Under the pieces are notes generated by a model. The model was not told the origin of the DNA. It ran no database searches and saw only the letters and a list, made by a program, of their open reading frames with translations. This document shows, in pieces, positions 25,786 to 34,424 of a stretch of 64,000 nt of DNA (position 1 is its first letter; each line of letters starts with the position of its first letter). The stretch is from Actinomycetes bacterium (GTDB taxonomy: Bacteria; Actinomycetota; Actinomycetes; S36-B12): positions 62,001 to 126,000 of the forward strand of contig JAHEIZ010000003.1 of the NCBI GenBank assembly GCA_024639145.1. Reading direction: 5' to 3'. The position numbers and the translations under genes were made by a program.

Positions 25786-26445
25786 CTATTGCTGACGCGG
25801 TGGCTGGCGGGCGAGCCACTCCTTGAACTCGGCATCCTGCTGATCACGCCATTCGACAACCTTGTCGGCGAGCTCCTGCGGAGTCAGCTCGGTGATCTTC
25901 GGGAAACGAATGCCTTGCGCGATCAGAATCCGACCCGTGACAAGAGAGTCAGCCTCGGCCCCGTGCCAGTCATCCTCACTGAGTTCGAGTCCGTACCGCT
26001 CGGCAGTCGGCTTGAGGCGACGCTGATTCTTGCCCTTCACGTACTTGTCGAACTGCCTGTCTATGACATGCGGGCAGATGGTGACCGAGGTCTTCAGCTC
26101 ACCGAGACCGTGGCGCTGGAGATTGGAATTGAGGATCGGGATGTCAAAGCCAGTGTTGAAGCAGACGATCGGCAGACCGGAGCTGTCGAGATAGTCGCCG
26201 ATCTCGGCAAGCGCCTCGGCTTGATCTTGGCCCTGGCTCTGGCTGATCTCATTGGTGATTCCGTGTACCTCGCTCGCGCGCTCGGGAATGTCGACGTCGA
26301 CCTTGATGAGCCATGACCGAGTCTCGTGGGGCTCGCCGTTGCGGAAGGTGACCGCCGCTGCGGTCACGATGCGATCCTCGTCGGTGTTGACGCCGGTGGT
26401 CTCAGTGTCGAAGGCGATGAACCCTTCGTCGATCCAGGTGCTCAT
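25786..26445 (-). CDS. DnaQ-like 3'-5' exonuclease
   Basis: A 219-residue DEDDh exonuclease. The ExoI motif is FDTETTGV, ExoII lies around FNTGFDIPIL, and ExoIII is HGAEADSLVTGRIL. There is no BRCT or other domain, so it is a stand-alone epsilon-like exonuclease of the type common in actinobacteria, possibly acting in repair or RNA turnover. GGAGAGGG precedes the ATG. Confidence 0.88.
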   Translation of the reverse strand: MSTWIDEGFIAFDTETTGVNTDEDRIVTAAAVTFRNGEPHETRSWLIKVDVDIPERASEVHGITNEISQSQGQDQAEALAEIGDYLDSSGLPIVCFNTGFDIPILNSNLQRHGLGELKTSVTICPHVIDRQFDKYVKGKNQRRLKPTAERYGLELSEDDWHGAEADSLVTGRILIAQGIRFPKITELTPQELADKVVEWRDQQDAEFKEWLARQPPRQQ

Positions 26446-26613
26446 GGTGCCCTCTCCGTCGTCCGACGATGCGAACCTACCCGCTAGGGACCATTCCCAC
26501 GCGAATGTCCACAGGCACCTCCGCTATCGATTGTGTCCAGAACTCTCATGCCCTTGGGCCCCAACGAGATCCAGCCCACACAGCAGGGTGGTCGATTCGG
26601 TCAATCAACCGTG

Positions 26614-26619
26614 CGTACG
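26614..26619. promoter_or_regulatory. CGTACG palindrome upstream of the RHH gene
   Basis: CGTACG occurs here, 27 bases before the RHH start, and again at 26876 and inside TCACGTACGTGA at 26923-26934. The spacing around an RHH gene suggests a possible operator, but the palindrome is short. Confidence 0.25.
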
Positions 26620-26646
26620 TCACACTTATCGGCAAGGGGGAAATAC

Positions 26647-26820
26647 GTGGGGACTAAGGATCAACGAACATCGCGGCTCAACATGCGGCTCACGTCGGGT
26701 GAGTTGAGCACCATTCGCGAAGCGGCTGCTGCCGCACAGATGAGCGTGTCAGCCTTCATGCTGTCTGCCGCTCTCGAGAAGGCCGAGGCCCAGCGCCTCA
26801 CTCCCACGTCGACGAGCTAG
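26647..26820 (+). CDS. Small ribbon-helix-helix-like protein
   Basis: A 57-residue protein. RLNMRLTSGELSTIREAAAAAQMSVSAFMLSAALEKAE has the strand-helix-helix layout of RHH/DUF1778-type antitoxins, with the strand LNMRLT followed by two amphipathic helices. AAGGGGG lies seven bases before the GTG at 26647. No toxin partner (for example a GNAT acetyltransferase) is adjacent, so it could be an orphan antitoxin or a stand-alone regulator. Confidence 0.6.
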   Translation: MGTKDQRTSRLNMRLTSGELSTIREAAAAAQMSVSAFMLSAALEKAEAQRLTPTSTS

Positions 26821-26963
26821 AACATAGGCCGGCGCCCGCCCCACGGGGGTGAGGAGCGAACGCCGGTGGCTCATCGTACGTACACCGGGTGATGTGCGTG
26901 GCCGGACACGAGTGACCCGCGTCACGTACGTGATCGCTGCCCTCACTGTGCATTCGAGCTGAC

Positions 26964-26993
26964 GAAGGGGTCGAGCTGGAGCCCGACCCCTTC
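26964..26993. terminator. Terminator hairpin
   Basis: GAAGGGGTCG pairs with CGACCCCTTC across a 10-base loop, between the RHH gene and the converging lipoprotein gene. Confidence 0.65.
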
Positions 26994-27007
26994 ATTAAGC
27001 GCGTGAG

Positions 27008-27514
27008 CTAGCCGGCGAGACAGCCCGCAGTGAACAGCGCCTCGGGGATCTGCGCATCGGCCGGGTAGGTCGTGCCATCGATCGTTCCGCATACGTCAGC
27101 AGCGGCCTTCGGGATCCAGAACTGGCCCTCGGCCTGGAAGATGAACGAGGTCGGTGCGCCCTGCGGCGAGTCGCCCTCGGAGCTGGACTCGGCGTCGGTC
27201 TCGGCACCTTCCTCGCCCGCACTGCCACCGAGAATGCCGGTCGCCACGGCCCAGCCGTTGTCGCACGCGACATCCTGGGTCTCGAATGTGTTGTTGGCGT
27301 TGATGGCCTGGGCTGCCTTGACGGCCTCGGGGCCGACCGTGGCCGCATCGCACGTGGTCATTCCGCCAACGGCGGCGGAGCTCGAAGGCGCTGAGCTCGC
27401 AGGAGCCGAACTGGCTGCCGCGGTGGAACTGCTGCTCGACGAGCAGGCGCTCAGGCCGGCGATGGACAGAGCCGCGGTGGCCGCGACTGCAGCAAACTTG
27501 ATGGAGTTACGCAT
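27008..27514 (-). CDS. Secreted lipoprotein with a Ser/Ala linker
   Basis: A 168-residue protein with signal peptide and lipobox LSAC at residues 21-24, then a low-complexity Ser/Ala/Pro linker to about residue 48. The mature domain has four more cysteines (TTCDAA, DVACDNG, DVCGT, AGCLAG) and the block NGWAVATGIL, similar in layout to small actinobacterial surface lipoproteins. AAGGGA precedes the ATG. The function is unknown. Confidence 0.8.
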   Translation of the reverse strand: MRNSIKFAAVAATAALSIAGLSACSSSSSSTAAASSAPASSAPSSSAAVGGMTTCDAATVGPEAVKAAQAINANNTFETQDVACDNGWAVATGILGGSAGEEGAETDAESSSEGDSPQGAPTSFIFQAEGQFWIPKAAADVCGTIDGTTYPADAQIPEALFTAGCLAG

Positions 27515-27683
27515 GTGAAATCCCTTGTTAGTGAGGAAGCAGACTCCTCATTCTCAGGCTCGCAGGGGTGCCCATGCGCGTTGAACACGCCCGGATCGCC
27601 GTGATCTGGGCCTCGTACGGGTGGTGCCGGCTTACGCGGGGCCGTAGTCGGAAAAGCGGCCTCCGTGCACTTACCCTGGAGGG

Positions 27684-27719
27684 GTGGGGCCGATCGGCCA
27701 CATCCGTGCAGAGAAGTGA
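27684..27719 (+). other. Possible 11-codon leaderless upstream ORF
   Basis: TACCCT at 27672-27677 is followed by six bases and a GTG that opens an 11-codon frame ending in TGA at 27717-27719. The main ATG of the Ig-like protein lies 11 bases beyond. Either this is a real leader peptide or the TSS simply lies at the GTG and the 47 bases form a normal 5' leader. Confidence 0.25.
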
Positions 27720-27730
27720 GTGGGACAGCC

Positions 27731-29203
27731 ATGAAGCGGGTTATCGGGGTCATCGCAGCGCTAGTGGTCGGAGCATCGGGGCTTGCCCTCGCCGCACCGG
27801 CATCCGCCGACGGAGTCGTGAACCTGACGGTGCGTGACGGCATTGTCGGGGTCCAGCAGACCATCGATGCCCAGATCTCGACCAGTGGCGTGGGAGGCAC
27901 CGGCACCGTGACCTTCGCTGCCAACGGCCAGACCATCGGCACCGACGATGTCGGCCCCACCCTCGGCTACGACGCGCAGGTGTACTGGACTCCCACGACC
28001 GGGGGTGGCCGGGTGAATATCACCGCCTCCTTCTCCGGCGGCGGCAACGACTCGACCTCGGTCTACATCGCCACGGTCTCGACCCAGACCACGATCAGCT
28101 CCCCCGGCTCCGCCGCCTCGAGTTCGACCATCACGCTCACTGCGCAGGTGTTCGCGAAGTCCGGTTCGTACATGCCCACCGGCAACGTGACCTTCTTCCG
28201 GAGCTCAGGCGGAAGCATTGGCAACGGCAACCTCAATGGGCAGGGAATCGCGACGCTCGCGTACCCGCTGGGCAATGCCTCGGGCAACGTCTCGTTCTAC
28301 GCAAAGTACAACGGCGATGCGAACGCCAAGGCATCGAACAACTCTGCGACCACCACGACTCGGGTGTCCTCGCAAGGCTCGTCGGTGACATTGTCCGTCC
28401 CTCAGACCAATTACCTGAACACTGCCGTGCCGCTCACTGCTGTCATCAATCCGAACACAGGCACGGGAACCGTGACCTTCACCGTCTCGGGCAAGACCGT
28501 CGGCACTGCGAACGTCTCCGGTGGTTCCGCCTCCGTCACCTGGGTGCCCACGTCGACCGGCAATCCGAAGGTCACCGCGACCTACTCGGGCGGCAACGGA
28601 GTCAGTGGGTCATCGGACTCGAAGACCGTCGCCGTTGCGCAGTCGCTCAAGGCCGACAGCATTTCCATTGATCCGGTCGGAACTCAGGGCCCGGTGCTCA
28701 ACGGACAGACCTTCGTTCTCGCGAACGGAGCGTCGGTGCAGACGCAGAACTCCTCGGCTTCCGGACTTCCGGTGTCGATCGCCGTGGTCGGCCCCTGCGC
28801 CTACAACGCCGGCAACTCAACGTTCAGCGTGCAGGGCGTGGGCGGCAAGTGCACCGTTGCGGCATCGACCGCGGGCGGAAACGGATTCGCTCCGGGCAAG
28901 CTCACCTTCTACATCTCCACCACGACCGGCTCGCAGACCGCGAACGTTGCCGCACCCAAGTCAGGCACATACAAGTCTGGCAAGACCCTGACCCTGGCCA
29001 AGCCCGGCACGGTGACCAACCTCAACCAGGCCATTTCCTGGAAGGTGAAGTCAGGCGGTGCTTACTGCAAGATCACCCGTGCAGGCGGAGCCGTGAAGCT
29101 GAAGCTGGTCAAGAAGGGCACGTGCACCGTCTGGGGTACCGCGCCCGCGATAGGCACGCAGTGGGCGGCCTATCAGACCACGCGCAAGTACACGGTGAAG
29201 TAA
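27731..29203 (+). CDS. Secreted protein with repeated Ig-like domains
   Basis: A 490-residue exported protein. A signal peptide (MKRVIGVIAALVV...APASADG) is followed by four or five bacterial Ig-like modules, seen as recurring GTGTVTFAANGQTIGT, PTGNVTFFRSSGGSIG and GTGTVTFTVSGKTVGT strands with TATYSGG ends. The last 150 residues, with cysteine pairs, form a different beta-rich domain. No LPXTG motif or membrane anchor is visible. It is a likely surface or adhesion protein. The ATG at 27731 fits the signal peptide; the ribosome binding site is weak. Confidence 0.82.
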   Translation: MKRVIGVIAALVVGASGLALAAPASADGVVNLTVRDGIVGVQQTIDAQISTSGVGGTGTVTFAANGQTIGTDDVGPTLGYDAQVYWTPTTGGGRVNITASFSGGGNDSTSVYIATVSTQTTISSPGSAASSSTITLTAQVFAKSGSYMPTGNVTFFRSSGGSIGNGNLNGQGIATLAYPLGNASGNVSFYAKYNGDANAKASNNSATTTTRVSSQGSSVTLSVPQTNYLNTAVPLTAVINPNTGTGTVTFTVSGKTVGTANVSGGSASVTWVPTSTGNPKVTATYSGGNGVSGSSDSKTVAVAQSLKADSISIDPVGTQGPVLNGQTFVLANGASVQTQNSSASGLPVSIAVVGPCAYNAGNSTFSVQGVGGKCTVAASTAGGNGFAPGKLTFYISTTTGSQTANVAAPKSGTYKSGKTLTLAKPGTVTNLNQAISWKVKSGGAYCKITRAGGAVKLKLVKKGTCTVWGTAPAIGTQWAAYQTTRKYTVK

Positions 29204-29333
29204 TTCGCTGGTCGTAGCCGACCCTCGGCACCATCCGTGCCGGAAGTCATCACGCGGTAACACTCGGTCCTGCCGCCAGCACTCCTGCAGCCGCCCGATG
29301 GCCTAGCCTGCTCGAAGGAGCAGGGGGAGCCAG

Positions 29334-30278
29334 ATGAACAGCAGGAGCAATGGGTGTCGCGCGCGCACTGAAGGCGATCGCGGCCGAGGCAGGTGGCGGG
29401 TACTTGCGCCGCTGCCCTTCCTGATCACACTCCTCCTCGCCGTCGCGATCGGCGGAGCATCACCGTCATTCGCAGGCAGCATCTGCCGCGATGGCACCTG
29501 GACCGCATCCGAGGGATCCGGCACCTGCTCACACCATGGCGGTGTCGCCCAGAAGGGCGTGGCCAAGCCCGCAGGCTCCACGGTCATCGGATCGGGATCC
29601 GCATCAGGTATCAGCAGCACGTCAGGGACCTCGACTAGTACACCGGATCCGCTCGAGAGCAGCGGCAGCGGCAGCCAGGCCATTGATCCCGCGTCGAAGA
29701 GTCTCGGCTCCGGCGGGCGGGATGCCGCACTCGCCGTGCTGGCAGCGCTCCCCACGCGACCTTCGACAGCACCCGGATACGCGCGATCGAAATTCAGGCA
29801 CTGGATCACCCAGCCGGACGGCTGCTCGACCCGCGAGGCCGTGCTCATCAGGGATGCGATCACCGTGAATGCGAAAGGCTGCCGAGTGGTCTCCGGAACC
29901 TGGCTCTCGCCCTATGACAACACCACGTGGACCTCGGCCAGTCGTCTCGACATCGATCACATGGTGCCCCTGAAAGAGGCCTGGGTCTCGGGCGCCTCCA
30001 CGTGGACGGCGGCGCGACGGCAGGCCTTCGCCAATGACCTCGGCTGGCCCGGCTCCTTGCTGGCCGTGTCAGCTTCCTCGAACCGGTCGAAGGGCGACAA
30101 GGATCCGGCTCGGTGGATGCCGCCGAATACCGGGTACTGGTGCACGTACCTCTTCGACTGGGTCGACGTGAAGTACCGCTGGTCGCTGGCAGTCGATTCG
30201 GCGGAGAGATCCGCGATCACTGACGACCTGGCGAGTTGCCCGGATGACGGCTTCACCCTGGCACCACTGGCTCAGTAG
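29334..30278 (+). CDS. Secreted DUF3761-HNH nuclease
   Basis: A 314-residue exported protein. After a signal segment (residues about 20-45) the short DUF3761 motif CRDGTWTASEGSGTCSHHGGV is visible, then a Gly/Ser linker. The C-terminal HNH-family (DUF1524-like) nuclease domain has LDIDHMVPLKEAWVSGA, then SASSNRSKGDKDPARWMPP. It would degrade nucleic acid outside the cell. AGGGGGAG precedes the ATG and TAGCCT lies about 25 bases upstream, so this gene has a short leader. Confidence 0.85.
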   Translation: MNSRSNGCRARTEGDRGRGRWRVLAPLPFLITLLLAVAIGGASPSFAGSICRDGTWTASEGSGTCSHHGGVAQKGVAKPAGSTVIGSGSASGISSTSGTSTSTPDPLESSGSGSQAIDPASKSLGSGGRDAALAVLAALPTRPSTAPGYARSKFRHWITQPDGCSTREAVLIRDAITVNAKGCRVVSGTWLSPYDNTTWTSASRLDIDHMVPLKEAWVSGASTWTAARRQAFANDLGWPGSLLAVSASSNRSKGDKDPARWMPPNTGYWCTYLFDWVDVKYRWSLAVDSAERSAITDDLASCPDDGFTLAPLAQ

Positions 30279-30316
30279 TCTTCGGGGCCCGATGTGCGGC
30301 CGGCGATGACGTGTTG

Positions 30317-30322
30317 CATCAT
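30317..30322 (+). promoter_or_regulatory. -10-like hexamer CATCAT before terC
   Basis: CATCAT lies six bases before the GTG at 30329. It matches the spacing of the other leaderless genes but is a weaker hexamer. Confidence 0.3.
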
Positions 30323-30328
30323 CAGTAG

Positions 30329-31327
30329 GTGGATGTATCCCTCGCGCTCTGGCTCGGCACCCTGGCCGGCATCATCGCCCTGATCTCACTCGACTTCATC
30401 GCCGTCTCGCGCAAGCCCCACGAGGTGCAGTTCCGCGAGGCCCTCCTGTGGTCCGTGTTCTACATCGGTATTGCCGTGGCATTCGGTATCGCGTTGCTGA
30501 CTTGGCAGGGATCAACTGCCGGCAGCGAGTACTTCGCCGCGTACCTGGTCGAGAAATCGCTCTCCGTCGACAACCTCTTCATCTTCATCATCATCTTGAC
30601 GCAGTTCGCCGTACCCGCGAATCTTCATCAACGAGTCCTGCTCATTGGCGTCGTGCTCGCGCTCGTCTTCCGCGCGATCTTCATCGCCATCGGGGCTGCG
30701 GCACTCGATGCGTTCAGCTTCACGTTCGTGCTCTTCGGCGCACTTCTGATCTACACCGGAATTCAGCTAGCCAGGCATCGCAACGAGGACCCCGACCCCG
30801 GCGACAATTTCGTGGTGCGCAAGGTTCGTCAGCGCTACTCCTTCACTGACGACTACCACGGAACGAAATCGTTCATCAAGGTCAATGGCAAGCGGATGGC
30901 GACGCCCCTGCTCCTGGTTATGATCGCGATCGGCTCCACCGACTTGCTCTTCGCGCTGGACTCGATCCCCGCAACTTTCGGAGTGACGTCAGAGCCGTAC
31001 ATCGTGTTCACCGCCAACGCATTCGCCCTTCTCGGCCTGCGCGCGCTCTACTTCCTGCTCCAGGGCTTGCTCGACAAGCTCATCTACCTGTCCTTGGGCC
31101 TGGCCATCATTCTCGTATTCATCGGCGTGAAGTTGGTTCTCACCTTCGCGCACGGAATGAACCCCTCGATTCCGCACATCCCGACCAATGTCAGCCTGAT
31201 CGTGATCGGGTCGATTCTGATCATCACCGGCGTCGCCTCATGGATAGGCGTGCGCAGAAACCCCGATGCCATCGCCCATGCCGGGCGCGTGACCGAGCCT
31301 CGACATCGCGATGAGCCGCAGCCCTGA
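30329..31327 (+). CDS. TerC-family integral membrane protein
   Basis: A 332-residue protein with about nine membrane helices. EKSLSVDNLFIFIIILTQF, HQRVLLIGVVLALVFRAIFI, DLLFALDSIPATFGVT and FLLQGLLDKLIYLSLGLAII are the TerC/Alx blocks with the conserved acidic residues. Members export manganese or act in metal insertion into secreted proteins. The start seems leaderless, so no Mn riboswitch precedes it. Confidence 0.9.
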   Translation: MDVSLALWLGTLAGIIALISLDFIAVSRKPHEVQFREALLWSVFYIGIAVAFGIALLTWQGSTAGSEYFAAYLVEKSLSVDNLFIFIIILTQFAVPANLHQRVLLIGVVLALVFRAIFIAIGAAALDAFSFTFVLFGALLIYTGIQLARHRNEDPDPGDNFVVRKVRQRYSFTDDYHGTKSFIKVNGKRMATPLLLVMIAIGSTDLLFALDSIPATFGVTSEPYIVFTANAFALLGLRALYFLLQGLLDKLIYLSLGLAIILVFIGVKLVLTFAHGMNPSIPHIPTNVSLIVIGSILIITGVASWIGVRRNPDAIAHAGRVTEPRHRDEPQP

Positions 31328-31359
31328 GCTTCTCTCAGGACACGTCAGCAACGCGAACT

Positions 31360-31812
31360 TCAGGGATCCAGCGCATCAAGTTCACGGAGCAGGCCCATCT
31401 GCACTGATGTACGAGGGGAGTTCGTCTCGACGACCACCTGGGGCTCTGGCTCAACCTCAGTGATCACTGGTGGCTTCGCCGAGTCCAGCCGAAGCCTGTC
31501 GCGAAGTGCGCGCGGTGAGTTGGGCGCATAGATTCCGATGATGTCCGAATCACGCGGAACAACGGGATCGTCATCAGTGCTCGACATTGCGAGCAGCTCG
31601 GGCGCGGTCTGCAGCAGGCTTGCCTCGTCATCCGCCGCAGCCGCGAACCATTCCGGGGATTGACGTCGCGTCGACCGCATGGTGATACCGGCTGACTCCG
31701 GGTGAAGTTCCGAGAGCGGAAGCTGCTGCTGGAGGGCGAACATCGCATAGGCGACGGTGCTCAGCGAGGCAGCGGGATCCAGGTCGGTCGGGGGTGCCCC
31801 CTGATCAGACAC
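31360..31812 (-). CDS. Unknown acidic protein at the end of a pilus operon
   Basis: A 150-residue soluble protein, acidic and rich in Pro, Ser and Asp toward its C-terminus. The GTG at 31812 overlaps the stop of the CpaE-like gene by eight bases; the longer track ORF is rejected. It is the last of four overlapping genes in pilus operon E. No family was recognised. It may be an adaptor or localisation partner of the ATPase, which is inference from position. Confidence 0.6.
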   Translation of the reverse strand: MSDQGAPPTDLDPAASLSTVAYAMFALQQQLPLSELHPESAGITMRSTRRQSPEWFAAAADDEASLLQTAPELLAMSSTDDDPVVPRDSDIIGIYAPNSPRALRDRLRLDSAKPPVITEVEPEPQVVVETNSPRTSVQMGLLRELDALDP

Positions 31813-33484
31813 GGCGGAACAGCCCCTTCTTTCGCGATCCCGAGACAAGTTCGAGCTCACCTTGTTCCTCGACTTCAACGGAGAGGGGCAACTCGACAGG
31901 CTCCGGCGCGTTTGCGTGGACACCGCCGGCCATTCCACTGCCGGCTGGTTTCGGACTGCTCACCTCGAACTCGACGAGCCCACGCCCGGGAAGGCAGGTG
32001 CGCGCGAGCTCGTTGTAGGCAGGACCGATGAGGGGATGGTCGAGAAGTGTCTGCATTCGGTGGAGATTGGTGGCCGTCAGAACATCCTTGGTGGCAAGCG
32101 GGATCACGCCGACGACAGGAACCCCGAGCCCGGCGGCCAGGATCTGCTCGCGCTGCATGCCGACACCGGCGACGCTCTGGTTGACGATGATGCCGATCTT
32201 GTCGCGGCTGATTCCCAGGCCGGACTCCTCGGCCGGTGCGGTGATCTCGCGAAGCGCGCGCGCCATGCCCTGAACGGCAGTGCTGGCGAGCGTGGTGATG
32301 AACAGCACCTCGGTTGCCTCCGGAAGGCAGACCTTCGCGATCAGAGGATCCAGGTACTGCACGGAGGTATCCATGACGACAACATCGAACATCCGCTGCA
32401 GGCTTCGAATGATCGTTCGGTAGAACTCAGGCCCGACAGTGTCTGCCGTGCGCGGACGAATCGGCGCAAGAAGCGCGTGAACTCCGAGTGCCTCCTCGAA
32501 CACCAGGTGACGGCGAATCGTGAGCTCATCCCACACCGGCTGGACGCGAATGTTGAGGGCAGTCGGCATGTACTTGCCGATCAGCGAGGCAACCTGACCA
32601 TCACGGGTGTCCATGTCGACGACGCAGACACTCAGCGGCTTGCCGCCCTCCTTCGATGCTCGAGCAATCGAGGCGGCAAGAAGCAGCGCTGCCGTCGATT
32701 TGCCCGAGCCGCCCTTGCTCGACGTCACAGTGATAGTCACCTGGCCGGGAAGCGGCGGTCGGGCGAGCAACTCCTGCGAAGCACCCGAAGTACTGCTCCC
32801 CATGGGTGCGTCAACCGCCGGCTGCTGCCCGATTCCTAGATGGGGCATCGCGGGTGAGGACGGAGACGGGTCCGCGGTGGCGGCGGGAGCGCCGGCCGAC
32901 GGGGGCGCGGTGGAGGCAGAGGCGTGCGCGGCCTCGCTGAGTCCGGGAATACCGGCAAGATCGGGATCGATGCTTGCAGGCACGGCGTCCATCTGGGCCT
33001 CGGCAGCGACCAGAGGGTCCTCAGGCCATTCGATCTCGGAGTCGAGCACCGCGCGCATGCACTCCAGCGCTTCGCGCTCACCTTTTTCCATCGGCATGAA
33101 GTGGACCTTGATCGACTCGGGTGCCACGCCGATCGCGAGAGCTTCGCGATCAATTTGTGCTCTCAGCGCCTCGAGCTCGGTCGAGTGCCAGATCGCCACG
33201 AAGACGTGCGCCTTCGCATTCGCCATCGCGACGATGGCTCGTGCTGTCTGCTCACGTTCGTCATGCGAGGTCGCGTCGCCACGATGAAGGGAATCCGAGA
33301 AGACCAGGATGCGCGAGTGCGCATCCAGGATGCCGCCCGAGAGCGAGGACCACATCTGCGCGACGCTGCCTTGGCGCTCTTGTACGCGCCAGACAACACC
33401 GGAGGCGTTGAGCAGCGCGCTCACCTCGGGTTCGGCCACGACGATGACGCCCGGCCCGTCTGACATTGTCATGTGATCACTCAT
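31805..33484 (-). CDS. CpaE/TadZ-like P-loop ATPase
   Basis: A 559-residue protein. A receiver-like N-terminal domain (residues 1-160) and a Pro/Ala linker precede a ParA/MinD-type ATPase with the deviant Walker A SSKGGSGKST near residue 265, CVVDMDTRDG and MFDVVVMDTSVQ. A C-terminal tail of about 90 residues ends in GLFRRV. CpaE/TadZ proteins place pilus machines at the pole or membrane. It is embedded in an operon of overlapping genes in the pilus locus, where it may position the machine. Confidence 0.82.
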   Translation of the reverse strand: MSDHMTMSDGPGVIVVAEPEVSALLNASGVVWRVQERQGSVAQMWSSLSGGILDAHSRILVFSDSLHRGDATSHDEREQTARAIVAMANAKAHVFVAIWHSTELEALRAQIDREALAIGVAPESIKVHFMPMEKGEREALECMRAVLDSEIEWPEDPLVAAEAQMDAVPASIDPDLAGIPGLSEAAHASASTAPPSAGAPAATADPSPSSPAMPHLGIGQQPAVDAPMGSSTSGASQELLARPPLPGQVTITVTSSKGGSGKSTAALLLAASIARASKEGGKPLSVCVVDMDTRDGQVASLIGKYMPTALNIRVQPVWDELTIRRHLVFEEALGVHALLAPIRPRTADTVGPEFYRTIIRSLQRMFDVVVMDTSVQYLDPLIAKVCLPEATEVLFITTLASTAVQGMARALREITAPAEESGLGISRDKIGIIVNQSVAGVGMQREQILAAGLGVPVVGVIPLATKDVLTATNLHRMQTLLDHPLIGPAYNELARTCLPGRGLVEFEVSSPKPAGSGMAGGVHANAPEPVELPLSVEVEEQGELELVSGSRKKGLFRRV

Positions 33485-33930
33485 CGCACACCCTCGGAGG
33501 AAGTAGCCGTGCTCTTGCGCCCAAAACGTCGAGTGGCCTTCGCCTCGAGGCGTGGGCCGTTCAGGATGAAGTCGGTCTTCGGGTCGAGCATGCGCACCGG
33601 CACGACAGCCTCGGCAAGAGCCGCGACCTGTTCGAAAGTCGAGCGTGCGACGATGCGCGGCGCCGCGGCATGCTCGGCTAGAGCACTATTGATGTCGGCA
33701 TGCATTTCCGCCACCACCTCGGGTGCATCAGCCATGACTTCGGGGATGGCACTCACGTCATCCGGAAGCGATGACGAACCGACTTCGTCAAGACCGTCGA
33801 CTGTGAACAACTGATCGAGGCGATCGAAGGCGGTGGCGCCGAACACCGAGTTGGTCGGCTTGCCCTGCTCGGGGTGATCGCCGTCGACGAAGAAGGCAAT
33901 TCCGTCAGGATCCTTCACCACCTCACTCAC
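33481..33930 (-). CDS. Unknown protein, pilus operon E
   Basis: A 149-residue soluble protein with a basic tail (GPRLEAKATRRFGRK). The GTG at 33930 has GAAGG upstream and overlaps the stop of the preceding gene by eight bases; the first 94 residues of the track ORF are a shadow of that gene. Its stop overlaps the ATPase start by four bases. No family was recognised. Confidence 0.6.
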   Translation of the reverse strand: MSEVVKDPDGIAFFVDGDHPEQGKPTNSVFGATAFDRLDQLFTVDGLDEVGSSSLPDDVSAIPEVMADAPEVVAEMHADINSALAEHAAAPRIVARSTFEQVAALAEAVVPVRMLDPKTDFILNGPRLEAKATRRFGRKSTATSSEGVR

Positions 33931-34396
33931 CGCCTTCGAGTGACCACTGGGCAGGAATGAGATCCGGAATGGCATTCGCATGCTCGCGCATCGAGACCAG
34001 TTCGACGAGGATGCCCCGGGTGTCGAGGGCCAGGTCGAGCGCTTCGATCGGCAGGTCTGCGGGCACGTAGTCATGGCGATGCCATTCGATGGTGAAGCTG
34101 TATGACTCCTCGTCACGAATGGCTTCCATCGCGATCGCGAACATGGGGTCGTCCGTCGCGATGATCGCACTGGCCTGGAACCGAATCGCGGAACTGGCAC
34201 CCACCGCGCCATCGATCAAGATCGCGATGCGATGGAAGGGCGCAGAGGACAGCGTCAGGGAGTCATCAGTGAGCGAATCGGCCCACGGGTGCACCGGGCC
34301 GAGGTCGCCGATCGGGGTTACCGAGAGCACCAGGCCACTGCCGACCCGGCTCAGGTACTGACGGCCCGAGCCGTCGATGTCGATCCACGCCCTCAT
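33923..34396 (-). CDS. Unknown protein, first gene of pilus operon E
   Basis: A 157-residue beta-rich protein starting MRAWIDIDGSGRQYLSRVG. No signal peptide, membrane segment or known motif is visible. GGGGG lies before the ATG. A GCCGATAC box 20 bases upstream and an array of four 30-bp repeats behind it mark a regulated promoter. It begins a four-gene overlapping operon with the CpaE-like ATPase. Confidence 0.65.
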   Translation of the reverse strand: MRAWIDIDGSGRQYLSRVGSGLVLSVTPIGDLGPVHPWADSLTDDSLTLSSAPFHRIAILIDGAVGASSAIRFQASAIIATDDPMFAIAMEAIRDEESYSFTIEWHRHDYVPADLPIEALDLALDTRGILVELVSMREHANAIPDLIPAQWSLEGGE

Positions 34397-34416
34397 GACG
34401 CCCCCTCTCCGAAGGG

Positions 34417-34424
34417 GTATCGGC
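34417..34424 (-). promoter_or_regulatory. FliA/WhiG-like -10 box GCCGATAC, operon E
   Basis: GCCGATACCCC lies 20 bases before the first ATG of the operon and directly follows the tandem repeat array. Confidence 0.45.

Noticed and set aside
30279-30328. Manganese (yybP-ykoY) riboswitch before terC
   Set aside because: Only 50 bases separate the genes and the start appears leaderless, leaving no room for an aptamer.
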